NCBI RefSeq assembly: GCF_001636315.1
Contig: NZ_KV440949.1
Location: forward strand, 4,606,084 to 4,670,083
Direction: 5' to 3'
Length of the DNA stretch: 64,000 bases
Origin: Neobacillus mesonae
GTDB taxonomy: Bacteria; Bacillota; Bacilli; Bacillales; Cytobacillaceae
The first letter of the stretch is position 1. Every line of letters begins with the position of its first letter. A program made the translations under genes and the position numbers. Positions 52,115-59,879 of this stretch are shown in pieces. The notes under the pieces were generated by a model. The model saw only the letters and a program-made list of their open reading frames with translations, was not told where the DNA came from and searched no databases.

Positions 52115-53635
52115 ATGAGTAATAGTAAATTAGTAGATTTAGAATTGATTGAACTTGATGGGATGACTTTAGATCGTAAAAAGATTGAAAGAATTGCAAG
52201 AGGCATGGCCCATGTAACGGTACCAGAAGCAAATCTAATAAGGGTGCGTGCTAGCCGGGAACGAATTGAGAAGCAAATTAATGATGGAAAAGTAATATAT
52301 GGTGTAAACACTGGCTTTGGAAAGTTAAGTGATATTGAAATTGAAAAAGATGACATTGCTAAATTACAGTTAAATCTTTTACGGGCAGATGCAGTTGGAG
52401 TGGGAGAGCCGCTGCCGACACCAGTTGTAAGAGCGATGATGACGCTTCGGGCAAATTCCTTGGTGAAAGGATTTTCAGGAATAAGAGAGGAAACGTTAAA
52501 GCTATTAATTGACATGATTAACGAAGGGGTCCATCCTATTGTTCCTTGCAAGGGTTCAGTTGGAGCCAGCGGTGATTTAGCACCACTATCCCATGTGGCC
52601 ATCGTATTAGTAGGAGAAGGGAAAGCGGAATTTCAAGGGGAGACCCTGCCGGGAGGAGAAGCGCTTAAACGTGCTGGCCTTAAACCGGTGGCTTTAGAGG
52701 CAAAAGAAGGACTGGCTCTGATTAATGGAACACAGGCAATGACGGCTGTTGGAACGATTGCCATTAATGAAGCGGAACGTGTAGGATTAGCCGCTGATAT
52801 GGCTGCATGCTTAACGATGGAAGCGCTTAAAGGAATCATTTCGGCCTTTGACAGTGACCTGCTTGCTGTCCGCCCGCATCCGGAACTGGAAATAGTGGCT
52901 TCCCGCATGAGAAAATGGCTTGAAGGCAGTAAACGAATTACTCACCAAGGGGAAATTCGTGTCCAGGATGCCTATTCCATCCGCTGTATCCCGCAAGTAC
53001 ACGGTGCTTCCTGGCAGGCGTTTCAGTATGTCGAAGACCGCTTAAAGGTAGAAATGAATGCGGTAACAGATAACCCGATTGTATTGGAAAGCGGCGAAAT
53101 TATTTCGGGGGGGCACTTCCATGGACAGCCGATTGCGCTTGCTATGGACTTTTTAAAGGTTGCAACAGCAGAGTGGGCCAATATTTCAGAGCGCCGAATT
53201 GAGCGGCTGGTTAACCCGCAATTAAGCGGATTGTCACCTTTCTTGGCAGTTGATCCAGGCTTAGAATGCGGTTTGATGGTTCCTCAGTATGCTGCTGCTT
53301 CTCTTGTATCTGAGAATAAAGTACTGGCCCATCCGGCAAGTGTGGATTCGATTCCAACGTCAGCAAACCAAGAAGATCATGTTAGCATGGGTACGATTGC
53401 TTCACGCCAAGCGAGAGAAATTATTCATAATTCTGCACGGGTCATTGCGATTGAAATGATTTGTGCGTCTCAAGCGATTTACCTGGAAGGTGCCGAAAGA
53501 GACTTAGCGCCGAAAACAAGGGAGTTCCTGGAGAAAATACGTGAGATTTGTCCACCGCTTGAAAGTGACCGAGCGATTTCGGATCAAATGGAGGAACTGG
53601 CGCAGTTTATTTTAAGGGAAAATCTATTAAACTAA
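52115..53635 (+). CDS. hutH: Histidine ammonia-lyase
   Basis: A 506-residue lyase that deaminates histidine to urocanate. The MIO cofactor triad Ala151-Ser152-Gly153 is in GSVGASGDLAPLSH. Other blocks are VNTGFGKLSD, INGTQAMTA and QEDHVSMG. The first enzyme of the pathway is encoded last, whereas in B. subtilis hutH is near the front after hutP; no hutP is present here. It ends the operon at a strong terminator. Confidence 0.95.
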   Translation: MSNSKLVDLELIELDGMTLDRKKIERIARGMAHVTVPEANLIRVRASRERIEKQINDGKVIYGVNTGFGKLSDIEIEKDDIAKLQLNLLRADAVGVGEPLPTPVVRAMMTLRANSLVKGFSGIREETLKLLIDMINEGVHPIVPCKGSVGASGDLAPLSHVAIVLVGEGKAEFQGETLPGGEALKRAGLKPVALEAKEGLALINGTQAMTAVGTIAINEAERVGLAADMAACLTMEALKGIISAFDSDLLAVRPHPELEIVASRMRKWLEGSKRITHQGEIRVQDAYSIRCIPQVHGASWQAFQYVEDRLKVEMNAVTDNPIVLESGEIISGGHFHGQPIALAMDFLKVATAEWANISERRIERLVNPQLSGLSPFLAVDPGLECGLMVPQYAAASLVSENKVLAHPASVDSIPTSANQEDHVSMGTIASRQAREIIHNSARVIAIEMICASQAIYLEGAERDLAPKTREFLEKIREICPPLESDRAISDQMEELAQFILRENLLN

Positions 53636-53644
53636 TTGATATTG

Positions 53645-53675
53645 AAGGGGAGCCAGGATTCTGGCTCCCCTTTTT
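53645..53675 (+). terminator. Terminator of the hut operon
   Basis: A perfect 12-bp stem, AAGGGGAGCCAG and CTGGCTCCCCTT, with a 4-nt loop and T run. Confidence 0.92.
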
Positions 53676-53795
53676 AAAATACATAAACGACATTTCTATT
53701 TTCCGAAAATTTTGATACCATAATATAATAAATAAACTAGTTATTGACACGCTAAAAATTCTGAAACAAGTCTTAGATTGAGAGGCGATAAAAAA

Positions 53796-54593
53796 ATGGT
53801 ACTACAGCTAGAAGATGTTTCGTTAAAACGAGAAGGAAAATGGATCCTACAAAACATTAACTGGGAAATTAATCAAGGTGAGCATTGGGTGTTATTCGGG
53901 TTAAACGGGTCCGGTAAGACAGCGATATTAAATTTATTAAACGCTTATCATTTTCCGACACAAGGGAAGATTACCGTACTTGGTTTGGAATTTGGGAAGA
54001 CCTACTTAGGTGAAAAGCTGCGTAAACAAATTGGGTTTGTTTCTTCCTCCTTACAGGAAAAGCTTTACCCAAATGATAATGCGTTTGAGGTCGTGTTAAG
54101 CGGTGCATTTGCTTCCATTGGTTTATATGAAACACCGACAGATGAAATGAGGGAAAAGGCAGGTACATTGCTGGAGGAGATGGGATGTGATAAATATGCC
54201 AATCGGAGGTACGAATCATTGTCACAAGGGGAAAAACAGCGAGTGCAAATAGCCCGTGCCTTAATGGGAGAACCATCATTGCTTATTCTTGACGAGCCGA
54301 CAAATGGATTAGACTTTATTGCACGCGAGAAACTGCTGGAAACGGTTGAACGAATTGCCGCAAAACCAAATGCGCCGTCAATCATTTACGTAACCCACCA
54401 TGTAGAAGAAATATTGCCAGTATTCAATAAAACATTACTGTTAAAAGCAGGACAAATATTCGCCGCTGGCAACACCCAAGAAATGCTATCAAGCATACAG
54501 CTCTCGGAGTATTTTGACCTACCCGTTAGTGTTGTATGGGAGAACAATCGACCATTATTATCCAAAAAGCAAACGGTGTCAGGCACCATGTGA
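53796..54593 (+). CDS. ABC-type ATPase, YlmA-like (molybdate/other family, soluble)
   Basis: A 265-residue ATPase close in length and sequence character to B. subtilis YlmA. Walker A is GLNGSGKTA, signature LSQGEKQRVQIARAL, Walker B LLILDEP and switch His in YVTHHVEE. No membrane partner is adjacent. The last six residues (TVSGTM) are encoded by the left arm of a 49-bp repeat palindrome, so the C-terminus has been extended or replaced by repeat insertion. ATG 53796 follows GAGAGG. Confidence 0.85.
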   Translation: MVLQLEDVSLKREGKWILQNINWEINQGEHWVLFGLNGSGKTAILNLLNAYHFPTQGKITVLGLEFGKTYLGEKLRKQIGFVSSSLQEKLYPNDNAFEVVLSGAFASIGLYETPTDEMREKAGTLLEEMGCDKYANRRYESLSQGEKQRVQIARALMGEPSLLILDEPTNGLDFIAREKLLETVERIAAKPNAPSIIYVTHHVEEILPVFNKTLLLKAGQIFAAGNTQEMLSSIQLSEYFDLPVSVVWENNRPLLSKKQTVSGTM

Positions 54594-54620
54594 AATTTTC
54601 ACATGGTGCCTGACACCGTT
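54572..54620. repeat. 49-bp perfect palindrome containing GGTGTCAGGCACC
   Basis: Arms 54572-54595 and 54597-54620 are perfectly complementary over 24 bp with one central base. The outer core GGTGTCAGGCACC is the inverse of the 46590 repeat. It covers the end of the ABC ATPase gene and the gap to the convergent lysE gene. It could act as a bidirectional terminator or a mobile REP-type element. Confidence 0.9.
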
Positions 54621-54630
54621 AAAGAAACCG

Positions 54631-55260
54631 TTAATGCGCCTTCTCAAATGCTAATTTAATACCGAAACCTAACAGTGCTATGCCTGTAAGTCCTTGGACG
54701 GCTTTTTCGGTAGAGGGGCGTTTCATAAAGGCGCTGATTTGGTTGATTAAATAAATATATGGGATAAACCAGATTAATGTTAATAACGTATAGGTTAAGC
54801 CCATGATTAGAAACGGGAGGAGCGGTTCTTGCCCATGATCTACGAATTGAGGTAAAAAGGTCAAGAAAAAAACCGCTACTTTTGGATTAAGCAGATTCGT
54901 TAGAAAACCTTGGCGAAAACAATTCATCTGCCCCTCTTCAAGTATTGATGCTGTTTCTAACACATCTGAGGCTTCTTTTTTTCTTAATGACCATAATGTT
55001 TTAAACCCAAGATAGCCTAGATAAACAGCGCCGACATATTTGAGGATAGAAAATAACATGGCTGATTTTACAATTAATGCCGAGAGCCCGATTACTGCTG
55101 CCGTAGTGTGGATTAATAAGGCGCAGCACGTTCCGAATAATGTTTTTAGACCGCCTGTTTTTCCAACTGTAAGAGTATTCTTAGTTGCAATTGCGGTATC
55201 CGGTCCGGGTAAAATAATAAGAAGAATGCACAAAACTATAAAAGGATAAAAATGCTGCAA
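54631..55260 (-). CDS. LysE/RhtB-family amino acid exporter
   Basis: A 209-residue six-helix exporter with the family signature ILPGPDTAIATKNTLTVGKTGGLKTLFG and GFLTNLLNPKVAVFFLTFLPQFV. Exports an amino acid or homoserine-lactone-like compound; substrate unknown. It starts at TTG after GGGGGG. The stop is 10 bp from the large palindrome, which may terminate it. Confidence 0.88.
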   Translation of the reverse strand: MQHFYPFIVLCILLIILPGPDTAIATKNTLTVGKTGGLKTLFGTCCALLIHTTAAVIGLSALIVKSAMLFSILKYVGAVYLGYLGFKTLWSLRKKEASDVLETASILEEGQMNCFRQGFLTNLLNPKVAVFFLTFLPQFVDHGQEPLLPFLIMGLTYTLLTLIWFIPYIYLINQISAFMKRPSTEKAVQGLTGIALLGFGIKLAFEKAH

Positions 55261-55342
55261 AAGAATGCCCCCCTATTCAAAAAGGTTTTATAAGATTCAG
55301 ATTATTTATAATGTATCATAGAGGACCATACTAATGGAATAG

Positions 55343-55384
55343 AAAAAAGCTGTTCTCAAAATATTTTGTGAGGACAGCTTTTTA
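55343..55384. terminator. Terminator of hpaB2
   Basis: AAAAAGCTGT pairs with ACAGCTTTTT, with further pairing (CTCA/TGAG) inside. It lies just beyond the hpaB2 stop on the minus strand. Confidence 0.8.
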
Positions 55385-55399
55385 AAGGAACAGCCAGTG

Positions 55400-56848
55400 C
55401 TATTCATTTTCATCTATTTCTAAAAAATCGGTAACCTGCTTAATATGTTCATCCATCGGATAAGTTTTATATAGGAGACTAGATAACCGTATAGGATCCC
55501 CAAAAAAATACCTTTCATATTGGGTTTGTCTGGTCCCAAATGAACTCATCGTCAGTTCCCATGCAAGGCGGAAAATTTTCACCCGGTCTTCAGCATTACG
55601 GCAAGCACCTTGCAGATATTGATCCAAATCTGGTTTAATCACCGATTTGAAATCCTCTTCCTTTGGAATTGTGACAATTCCGCTTGCACCAACTAATTGA
55701 ATAATTTCACTGAACCGTGGATATATTCGTGGGAAAATATTCGTCGCAACCTGCAGAGTAGGCATATTTGGCCGTAAATATCCCCATTTATCCAATTCCG
55801 CTTCGACTTCCGATTTGATTAACAGTGCTTTGAGTGTTTCAAGGCCAATGATAATTTCCGATAACTTTTCCTGGATATGCTGATAGGTGCTGACATTGAT
55901 CGTTTCAACCAGCAGTCCCGCCACTCCAAGCACAAATTCCGTTTTGGCGATTTGTCTTGTGACCGCCTGATGTGTAGCGTAGTGGTGGAAGGAGCTTTGC
56001 TGCATAAATTCATTTGCGGCATCGACATTATCATAAAAAAAGACACGGTCCCATGGTACTAACACATCGTCAAAAACTAAAATGGTATCCATTTCCTCAT
56101 AGCGCGAGCTTAGCGGATAATTGTAGGAGGATTCACCGCCGACAAAAGATTCCCGACAAATGAATTTTAGTCCTTTTGTATTAGAGGGAATAGAAAAAGC
56201 ATATGCTTCTTCTTCCATATAGACTCCACCAGCAGCATAGACCAGCACTTCATCTGTTAAACCGCCTTGTGTTGCTAACAGCCGTGCACCCTTCACGATA
56301 ATCCCATCTTCCGTTTTATCAATAACTCTTGCAGATATCGGCTCTTTTGAAAAATTTATATTGAGCTGGGAACGGTTTACCTGGGGTGTAATGAACGTGT
56401 GTGTAAAGGACAGATCGTTTTCTTTAGCCCTTTGATAAAGGGATTGAATATTTTCGGGAAAACAGTTTTCTCTTCCTTCAAGCAGGGCGGCCGAAGAAGC
56501 AAAAGCCATGACAACGGAATTCATATAATCAGGGCTCCTGCCCATCATCCCATGGGCGTGCTTTGACCAAATCTCCATCATGGTTCTTCTTTTCAATAAA
56601 TCCTCATATGTTTTAGGCTGCATATAGGAAAGCCCAATCCGTTTTCCTGTGTCCGGTGACTGGTAGGTCAGCTTGCTTTGGAGGTTTGGGTCATGCTGTA
56701 AGTCGTAAAGTGCTGCTTTGCTTTGGAGAAGTCCTTTAAAGGCGGGATGCTCAGAAATCTTTCCTTCAACCTTTTTTCCATCTAGCCATATATTAGCATG
56801 AAGTCTGTCAATACGATCAATAAATTCCTTTCCGTTAATGGCTCCCAT
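55400..56848 (-). CDS. hpaB: 4-hydroxyphenylacetate 3-monooxygenase-like oxygenase (copy 2)
   Basis: A 482-residue HpaB-family oxygenase with MMGRSPDYMN, THTFITPQVNRS, GARLLATQGG and FDDVLVPWDRVF. It is well diverged from the 6.6-kb copy, so its substrate may differ (another phenol). It stands alone on the minus strand beside the GerP-like cassette. AAGGAGTG precedes the ATG. A flavin reductase is not adjacent; hpaC2 at 42.2 kb or hpaC1 could serve it. Confidence 0.91.
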   Translation of the reverse strand: MGAINGKEFIDRIDRLHANIWLDGKKVEGKISEHPAFKGLLQSKAALYDLQHDPNLQSKLTYQSPDTGKRIGLSYMQPKTYEDLLKRRTMMEIWSKHAHGMMGRSPDYMNSVVMAFASSAALLEGRENCFPENIQSLYQRAKENDLSFTHTFITPQVNRSQLNINFSKEPISARVIDKTEDGIIVKGARLLATQGGLTDEVLVYAAGGVYMEEEAYAFSIPSNTKGLKFICRESFVGGESSYNYPLSSRYEEMDTILVFDDVLVPWDRVFFYDNVDAANEFMQQSSFHHYATHQAVTRQIAKTEFVLGVAGLLVETINVSTYQHIQEKLSEIIIGLETLKALLIKSEVEAELDKWGYLRPNMPTLQVATNIFPRIYPRFSEIIQLVGASGIVTIPKEEDFKSVIKPDLDQYLQGACRNAEDRVKIFRLAWELTMSSFGTRQTQYERYFFGDPIRLSSLLYKTYPMDEHIKQVTDFLEIDENE

Positions 56849-57011
56849 ATAATCACTCCTTAATTCGGGCCATTAAAATAATGATTTGACTAGTTTTATT
56901 TTATTGGATAACTTGGTGACTTGTTCATATATAATGGTGCATTTATCAATAAAAGGCGGATGCCTCAAACCCAGCCTTATACTTAAAAGGCCCTTTAATT
57001 AATGGTCTTTT

Positions 57012-57040
57012 CACTTCAAATGGGCTAATGACATAGTATG
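57012..57040 (+). promoter_or_regulatory. Candidate sigma-K promoter of the first GerP-like unit
   Basis: CACT (57012-57015), 16-nt spacer, CATAGTATG (57032-57040); this matches mACm-N15/16-CATAnnnTA except for the last base, as does the cotE candidate. Confidence 0.55.
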
Positions 57041-57074
57041 GATTTAAAAGATTTTGAGAAAGGGTTTGGAATGT

Positions 57075-57479
57075 ATGAATCATCGCACAGATTACAGTTA
57101 TTGGCCTTTTCCAGCAATTCAATTTCCATACTTTATATCCGGGTATATTACAAATGTAAATTTCAACCCGAATGAAGCCAAGCAGAAGATTGAGATAGAA
57201 AAAAAGGCAGAGGAAAATAAAAAGAATAAAAAGGACAAAGTGACTAAAGCCTTGATTCATATTGAAAACCTGCAAGCGGGGACAGTTTCGAATGCATCTG
57301 GGATTTTCACTGGTAAAAATATTCAAATAGGGTGGAGTTCTCATGGCAAATCTAATTCAGGATTTGGCTCTCTAGGGGGCCGTAATAATAAAGTAAACAA
57401 AAACACGAACGTTGTTTATGATAACGATCAAATCGATACCCCTATTGATGGCAGGGAAGTCCTTTATGAGAGAAAATAA
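57075..57479 (+). CDS. GerPA/GerPF-like protein with N-terminal extension
   Basis: A 134-residue protein. Residues about 60-125 form a GerPA/PF-like module (IHIENLQAG, ASGIFTGKNIQIGWSSHGKSNSGFGS, VVYDNDQIDTPI). The N-terminal 55 residues include an aromatic stretch (YSYWPFPAIQFPYFISGY) and a Lys/Glu-rich linker not typical of GerP proteins. GerP proteins are inner-coat proteins that allow germinants to reach the cortex. ATG 57075 follows GAGAAAGGG. First gene of a four-gene unit. Confidence 0.72.
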   Translation: MNHRTDYSYWPFPAIQFPYFISGYITNVNFNPNEAKQKIEIEKKAEENKKNKKDKVTKALIHIENLQAGTVSNASGIFTGKNIQIGWSSHGKSNSGFGSLGGRNNKVNKNTNVVYDNDQIDTPIDGREVLYERK

Positions 57480-57566
57480 ATTAATAATTTAGTAATGTGA
57501 AACATATCATTCTAAAATAGGGATGGTTTGTATACGTTAGAAGTAATGGACGGGAGGGGGCAGTTG

Positions 57567-58127
57567 ATGCTTGATGATAAAGAAAAGTTGGACAAACTTT
57601 ACAATCAAGTACAAAAAATCCACTCCATGCTGGAAAAAATGACAAAGAATGAAAAGGTTTATTTTATTAATATAGAAAAAGTAGATTTTCATGGGCCGAT
57701 ATTGGACGAGCTGGAATTTATTTTTGATAAAATCGATGTCAAAGAGGTAAGCGGCGCGCTAAATATAGGCAATAATTTTGGAGTAAGTGTTGAAGGGAAT
57801 AATGAGAATAAGAATAAAAATGTGAAAGCTTCGGGTATGAACATAAATTCAAAGGAAAAGGTTGAAAAAACCTCCAACACAAATACAACTGCTAATGAGG
57901 AAAATCCAAGCGGTGAAAAGTTTTCTGATCTTGAGAAAATATTAGAGAAGAAGCTTGAGCAGGCATTCCAAAAAGGCCCTAAAACAAAGAAAAAAAGTCA
58001 CGATTCCCCCAAGAATAGGGAGCAAAACCTCCGTGTTCTTCCTGTTGAGAACTTAAAGCAACCCGGCCAGCTGCGCAAAATCAGCATAAATAATAAAACT
58101 ATTGTGAAGCCGGATCATGAAAGCTAA
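57567..58127 (+). CDS. GerPC-like coat protein
   Basis: A 186-residue protein. The N-terminal coiled-coil (LDDKEKLDKLYNQVQKIHSML) is followed by VYFINIEKVDFHG and IDVKEVSGALNIGNN, resembling the GerPC pattern of helical N-terminus plus 'EGTLNIG' block. The C-terminal half is low-complexity and basic (KGPKTKKKSHDSPKNRE). The ATG at 57567 has GGGAGGGGG upstream; longer in-frame starts lack one. Likely the scaffold partner of the small GerPA/PF-like proteins (inference). Confidence 0.65.
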   Translation: MLDDKEKLDKLYNQVQKIHSMLEKMTKNEKVYFINIEKVDFHGPILDELEFIFDKIDVKEVSGALNIGNNFGVSVEGNNENKNKNVKASGMNINSKEKVEKTSNTNTTANEENPSGEKFSDLEKILEKKLEQAFQKGPKTKKKSHDSPKNREQNLRVLPVENLKQPGQLRKISINNKTIVKPDHES

Positions 58128-58209
58128 ATTTAATTCTTGAATATATAAGCTTCTAGTGAATATACCTAACAATATCTTGCTACTCCGTAATCAATTGGAG
58201 GGGATTACA

Positions 58210-58425
58210 TTGAAAATTGTCCTTAAACAATTAAATGTAGAGAAGGTTAGTCATTCTTCAGGTTTGTTCTCAGGAGAAAATTTACAAATGGATTGGAAAT
58301 CTTATAAGAAAATAAACGAAGGTTTTGGAACAATGCAAGGAAGTCGCAACGTGTCAACCAATAATCAGCATATTGTGAAAAAGGTTGATTTTGAGGGCAG
58401 AAAAGTAACTAAAGATGAGTCGTAA
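58210..58425 (+). CDS. Small GerPA/GerPF-like protein
   Basis: A 71-residue single-module protein: VSHSSGLFSGENLQMDWKS, then INEGFGTMQGSRN. It starts at a TTG preceded by GGAGGGG, giving the normal GerPA/PF length (about 70-75); an earlier GTG would add 18 residues without a ribosome site. It ends 14 bp before the next gene. Confidence 0.7.
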   Translation: MKIVLKQLNVEKVSHSSGLFSGENLQMDWKSYKKINEGFGTMQGSRNVSTNNQHIVKKVDFEGRKVTKDES

Positions 58426-58439
58426 CAGGAGGTGTACCT

Positions 58440-58826
58440 ATGTCCAATAGTTTGTCTCCTAATTTTTTTATTAAGACGTTTACCATTCATTCGGTGGATG
58501 GTGCTTCGTGTGTAAACATTGGCACCAATCGTCCAATTGGTTTTACAAGCTTTAAAAAACATAATCAAGGCTTTGGATCTGTTAGCGGCAGTCATAATAC
58601 CATTGATGGAATAAAAACATTATTAAACGATGAATCCCTATTTGATCTGTTTAGAGATTCAACGAATGAGGATATGGCGTGGGCGAAAGAAATAAGAGAT
58701 CTGGTGATATCAAAAGTGATGAATTATTTGGAGGAGGCCGGGGAGGCAGAGGATTCCGAAATCGATGAAGAAAATCCTATTGAATTTTTTGATGATCATG
58801 GCATAGACGAAGATGAAGATAATTGA
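58440..58826 (+). CDS. GerPA/GerPF-like protein with acidic C-terminal tail
   Basis: A 128-residue protein. The N-terminal 65 residues carry the module (FTIHSVDGASCVNIGTNRP, KKHNQGFGSVSGSHN); the rest is a helical and then very acidic tail (AEDSEIDEENPIEFFDDHG). AGGAGGTG gives a clear start. The module keeps a Cys (ASCVN) not seen in the others. Last gene of the first unit, followed by a terminator. Confidence 0.68.
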   Translation: MSNSLSPNFFIKTFTIHSVDGASCVNIGTNRPIGFTSFKKHNQGFGSVSGSHNTIDGIKTLLNDESLFDLFRDSTNEDMAWAKEIRDLVISKVMNYLEEAGEAEDSEIDEENPIEFFDDHGIDEDEDN

Positions 58827-58840
58827 CCAAAAGCAAAGAG

Positions 58841-58871
58841 AGCATTGGGTAACAAAATCCAATGCTTTTTT
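58841..58871 (+). terminator. Terminator of the first GerP-like unit
   Basis: AGCATTGG and CCAATGCT form a perfect 8-bp stem followed by six Ts. Confidence 0.85.
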
Positions 58872-58891
58872 ATATTTCTTTGGAAAAAATG

Positions 58892-58919
58892 AACAATGAA
58901 AATGTTCAATCATACTGTA
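58892..58919 (+). promoter_or_regulatory. Candidate sigma-K promoter of the second GerP-like unit
   Basis: AACA (58892-58895), 15-nt spacer, CATACTGTA (58911-58919), a full match to mACm-N15/16-CATAnnnTA. Confidence 0.65.
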
Positions 58920-58999
58920 TTATGGAAGGGTTTTAGGGAGAGGAGTCTATTCACCTGGATTTGTCATTATAAAAAATGACCATGGTTCGGAGGCTGGAG

Positions 59000-59533
59000 A
59001 TGGAAAATAAAATTATCCATGATGTAAATATAACGGGAATAACGGTCCATAACATTGATTCATCATCCGGTATTTTTGTGGGTATAAATAACGCTAATTA
59101 TTGGACTTCACAACTTAAAGCTAATCAAGGATTCGGACCACTATCTTCTTCACAAGCCATTCAAAACATTAATGTTGTGGTCGATAATGATTGCATTGAT
59201 GCCCCTATAGAAAATAATGTTCAAATCCCTAACAGACAAGATTTTATCGGTGTGGATGTCAAAAAGGCTGATGAAGCTGCATTAGTAAATCATCATAACA
59301 TTATACAGGAAATTAATAATATTGATGTGGATGCAATAAATGTGTTCTCTATGGATACGAATGCAGCCATTTCCGTTGGAGAGAATGTATTAGACGGATG
59401 GTCCGCCCACTCGAAACGCAATGAGGGAACAGGGCGCTCAATGGGTATTACGGAGCAGATATTAAATACAAATATTATCATGGATCAGGACATCATTGAT
59501 GCCCAGATGAACGATGTTAAGATTACAAAATAA
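59000..59533 (+). CDS. Tandem two-module GerPA/GerPF-like protein
   Basis: A 177-residue protein with two modules in tandem: residues about 8-75 (SSSGIFVGINNANYWTSQ, NQGFGPLSS, VVDNDCIDAPI) and about 108-172 (NAAISVGENVLDGWSAHSK, NEGTG, IMDQDIIDAQM). The second module is nearer to that of the next gene than to the first, suggesting intragenic gain by duplication. CGGAGG precedes the ATG at 59000. First gene of the second unit. Confidence 0.72.
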   Translation: MENKIIHDVNITGITVHNIDSSSGIFVGINNANYWTSQLKANQGFGPLSSSQAIQNINVVVDNDCIDAPIENNVQIPNRQDFIGVDVKKADEAALVNHHNIIQEINNIDVDAINVFSMDTNAAISVGENVLDGWSAHSKRNEGTGRSMGITEQILNTNIIMDQDIIDAQMNDVKITK

Positions 59534-59553
59534 ATAAGAAAGAGGTGTCTTTC

Positions 59554-59799
59554 ATGGCGATTCCTGTGGGAGTTGGAGCAATCAACATCATTATGCAGAA
59601 TACGAATAGTTCTGTTTCAGTAGGCGAAAACCAGATTTCAGGTTGGTCTGCACATAGAAAGACGAACAACGGAGTAGGTAACCAGGCCGGATTTTATGTC
59701 AATATATCGAATCTCTCGCTTATCTGGGATAATGATTTAAATGACGGGCAAATCATCGATCCGGATATTATTCCTGGTCTTCAAACGCAAGCACTTTAA
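59554..59799 (+). CDS. Small GerPA/GerPF-like protein
   Basis: An 81-residue single-module protein: VGVGAINIIMQNTNSSVSVGENQ, GWSAHRKTNNGVGNQAG and LIWDNDLNDGQI. The start 'MAIPVGVGAINI' resembles GerPF, which begins MPAIVGAV. AAGAGGTG is the ribosome site. A terminator follows. Confidence 0.73.
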   Translation: MAIPVGVGAINIIMQNTNSSVSVGENQISGWSAHRKTNNGVGNQAGFYVNISNLSLIWDNDLNDGQIIDPDIIPGLQTQAL

Positions 59800-59824
59800 G
59801 TTTAACTATGCTATCTCTAAGAAG

Positions 59825-59854
59825 AAAAACGCAAGGAATCTCTTGCGTTTTTTT
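59825..59854 (+). terminator. Terminator of the second GerP-like unit
   Basis: AAAAACGCAAG and CTTGCGTTTTT form an 11-bp stem with a T run. Confidence 0.88.
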
Positions 59855-59879
59855 ACATATTCCAAAATAAGTAAAATCT

